DNA of 7,656 nt from an uncultured Bacteroidales bacterium. Its GTDB lineage: Bacteria; Bacteroidota; Bacteroidia; Bacteroidales; UBA932. This document shows positions 6,839 to 7,656 of the stretch, piece by piece. Both the position numbers and the translations under genes were made by a program. How positions within the stretch are numbered: the first letter of the stretch is position 1; each line of letters begins with the position of its first letter. Below the pieces are notes generated by a model. The model was not told the DNA's origin. It made no database searches and saw only the letters and a program-made list of their open reading frames with translations. The stretch lies in the NCBI GenBank assembly GCA_905235775.1, contig CAJOMY010000087.1, positions 1 to 7,656 on the forward strand, in the 5' to 3' direction.

Positions 6839-7444
6839 CTATCCGAAAAGAAGCTTGCGGGTTACAGGGCGGAGATACTCGGCGATCAGCTCGCGGAAGG
6901 TCTCGTCGGTGAGGCTGACAAACCAGCTGCCATCCCGGGGTCCGATCGAGAAGCCGCCGGCGACTTTCTTGGAGAACTGGGCCTTCGGCGCACTGCCAAG
7001 CGTCCGGGCGAGCTCCCCGGCGACCCAGGGCTCCAGCTCCTGTTGCAGCGAAGCGGGCAGGATGAGGGCGAGCTCGGCCGATTCGCTGGCGCTGAAACGC
7101 TCCGCGACGGTGGTGATGATCTTCTTGAGGAAGTCGGGGTCGGCCAGGGATGCATTCACGCTCCCGGCGCTGATGGCGCCGACCAGCAGGTTCTCGATGT
7201 CTTTTTTCGTGGCCTGCAGGCACTGCTCGGACGCCATCTTGACATCGGATGTGGTCTTGTCGCGGAGATCGTCGGCCTGCCGCTGCGCGGCGGCAAGGAT
7301 CTCTTCTGCCTGCTTGCAGGCTTCGGCGATGGTGCGGTCCGCCTCCGCCCGGGCGCGGGCGAGAAGCTGTTCTCCTTCTTCTTTACCTTTGGAGAGACCC
7401 TCTTGGTAGAGTCTTTCCGTGAGTTCCTGTAGTTTGTCGGACAT
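6839..7444 (-). CDS. atpE: V-type ATP synthase subunit E (peripheral stalk)
   Basis: This 201-residue protein is the stator-stalk subunit that ties the A3B3 head to subunit I and resists torque. The N-terminal half (about 1–85) is a long charged, alanine-rich helix suited to a right-handed coiled coil: EEGEQLLARARAEADRTIAE and KQAEEILAAAQRQADDLRDK are visible. The C-terminal half (about 100–201) is the globular head-binding domain. The start MSDKLQELTERLYQEGLSKG matches the family opening, and the ATG at 7444 is the only plausible start after the promoter. It is the first gene of the operon, about 40 bases from the predicted transcription start. The DUF2764 gene follows after 10 bases. In other V/A enzymes E pairs with subunit G/H; no such gene is present here, so the partner is unknown. 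Confidence 0.93.
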   Translation of the reverse strand: MSDKLQELTERLYQEGLSKGKEEGEQLLARARAEADRTIAEACKQAEEILAAAQRQADDLRDKTTSDVKMASEQCLQATKKDIENLLVGAISAGSVNASLADPDFLKKIITTVAERFSASESAELALILPASLQQELEPWVAGELARTLGSAPKAQFSKKVAGGFSIGPRDGSWFVSLTDETFRELIAEYLRPVTRKLLFG

Positions 7445-7470
7445 ATCGAATGATAGTTATTAGTCGGTTC

Positions 7471-7488
7471 AGACCCGTGAGGGTGTCT
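7471..7488 (-). other. Small hairpin at the 5' end of the ATPase operon leader
   Basis: In the minus-strand transcript AGACACC and GGGTCT pair (one bulged A) around a CTCAC loop. It lies a few bases after the -7 box, so it would sit at or very near the mRNA 5' end. A 5' hairpin can slow mRNA decay, but this stem is short (six pairs) and could be chance. Confidence 0.35.
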
Positions 7489-7490
7489 CA

Positions 7491-7521
7491 CAAATCTATA
7501 AAGAATCCTCGAAAGAACAAA
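7491..7521 (-). promoter_or_regulatory. Bacteroidetes-type promoter of the ATPase operon
   Basis: On the minus strand TTTG (7521–7518) is followed after exactly 19 bases by TAGATTTG (7498–7491), then T. Both elements match the -33/-7 consensus for the Bacteroidetes primary sigma factor (TTTG, 19–20 bases, TAnnTTTG) perfectly. Transcription should start near 7485, giving an atpE leader of about 40 bases without a Shine-Dalgarno sequence. The -33 box begins three bases after the stem of the upstream terminator, so the two signals share sequence. Confidence 0.82.
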
Positions 7522-7524
7522 GAA

Positions 7525-7555
7525 AATCCGGCTTTTTCTCACAAAAAGCCGGATT
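7525..7555 (-). terminator. Intrinsic terminator of the gene upstream of the ATPase operon
   Basis: A perfect 13-base inverted repeat (7525–7537 and 7543–7555) with a 5-base loop contains a GCCGG core flanked by A and T runs. Read on the minus strand it ends in TTTTTCTTTG-like T-rich sequence, and it begins about 30 bases after the stop codon at 7585. It separates the upstream gene from the ATPase promoter. The A/T flanks could allow some function in the other direction too. Confidence 0.82.
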
Positions 7556-7584
7556 ATTAAATAATACTTTCCCAATTCATTAGA

Positions 7585-7656
7585 CTATATCGATTTTTTC
7601 GGTCGTCCTGGGCGGCGCCTGGGCGCCTCCTCCGGTTTGGGCAGAAGTCCGACATC
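7585..7656 (-). CDS. Unknown protein, C-terminal fragment with basic AT-hook-like tail
   Basis: An open minus-strand frame enters from the right edge and ends at TAG (7587–7585), giving only the last 23 residues. They finish in RRRPGRPKKSI, preceded by LPKPEEAP. The GRPKK core with flanking arginine and proline resembles an AT-hook, a short minor-groove DNA-binding motif found at the ends of some DNA-associated bacterial proteins. The frame is supported by the terminator placed about 30 bases after its stop. The fragment is too short to identify the protein family. Confidence 0.6.
   Translation of the reverse strand, partial: DVGLLPKPEEAPRRRPGRPKKSI

Noticed and set aside
7156..7575. 139-codon minus-strand frame covering the promoter and start of atpE in another frame
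   Set aside because: It runs through the terminator and promoter and overlaps atpE out of frame; the C-terminal part is Ser/Arg/Pro-rich shadow sequence.
1..7656. CRISPR arrays, tRNA/rRNA genes, insertion sequences, toxin-antitoxin or defence genes
   Set aside because: No repeat-spacer pattern, RNA gene signature, transposase or defence motif was seen on either strand; the window is a conserved energy-metabolism operon.

Overview
The window holds one complete V/A-type (archaeal/vacuolar-like) rotary ATPase operon, read entirely on the minus strand, with fragments of two other minus-strand genes at its edges. Three things suggest a GC-rich member of the Bacteroidales. The subunit sequences and the E–(DUF2764)–A–B–D–I–K gene order fit. 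Both promoters I can find match the Bacteroidetes type (TTTG, 19 bases, TAnnTTTG). Gene starts lack Shine-Dalgarno sequences and several are preceded by A/T-rich bases. The high GC content would suit an Alistipes/Rikenellaceae-like or rumen/gut relative, but I cannot fix the genus.

Layout in transcription order, from high to low coordinates. At 7656–7585 is the C-terminal end of an unknown gene with a basic, AT-hook-like tail. It is followed by an intrinsic terminator (7555–7525), and immediately after that by the ATPase promoter (7521–7491). The operon then runs atpE (stator stalk), a DUF2764 gene, atpA (catalytic), atpB (non-catalytic), atpD (rotor axle), atpI (membrane stator) and atpK (ion-carrying ring), ending at a strong terminator (238–193). 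Genes are tightly packed: DUF2764–atpA and atpD–atpI share ATGA overlaps. The one notable gap, atpB–atpD, is filled by a palindromic repeat. Downstream, a second promoter (159–129) sits almost on the start codon of an alpha-amylase-family gene that runs off the left edge.

Together the genes encode A3B3 (ATP hydrolysis or synthesis), the D axle, E stator stalks, the I half-channel and the K ring. No recognisable C, F or G/H subunit is encoded here. The DUF2764 protein sits where C/F genes lie in other V/A operons, so it is the best candidate for a divergent linker subunit. The K protein keeps every side-chain position of the Enterococcus hirae Na+ site (L52, T55, Q56, Q99, E128 here), so the enzyme is predicted to move Na+ rather than H+. 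No RNA genes, CRISPR arrays or insertion sequences were seen, and no stretch over 300 bases lacks a gene.
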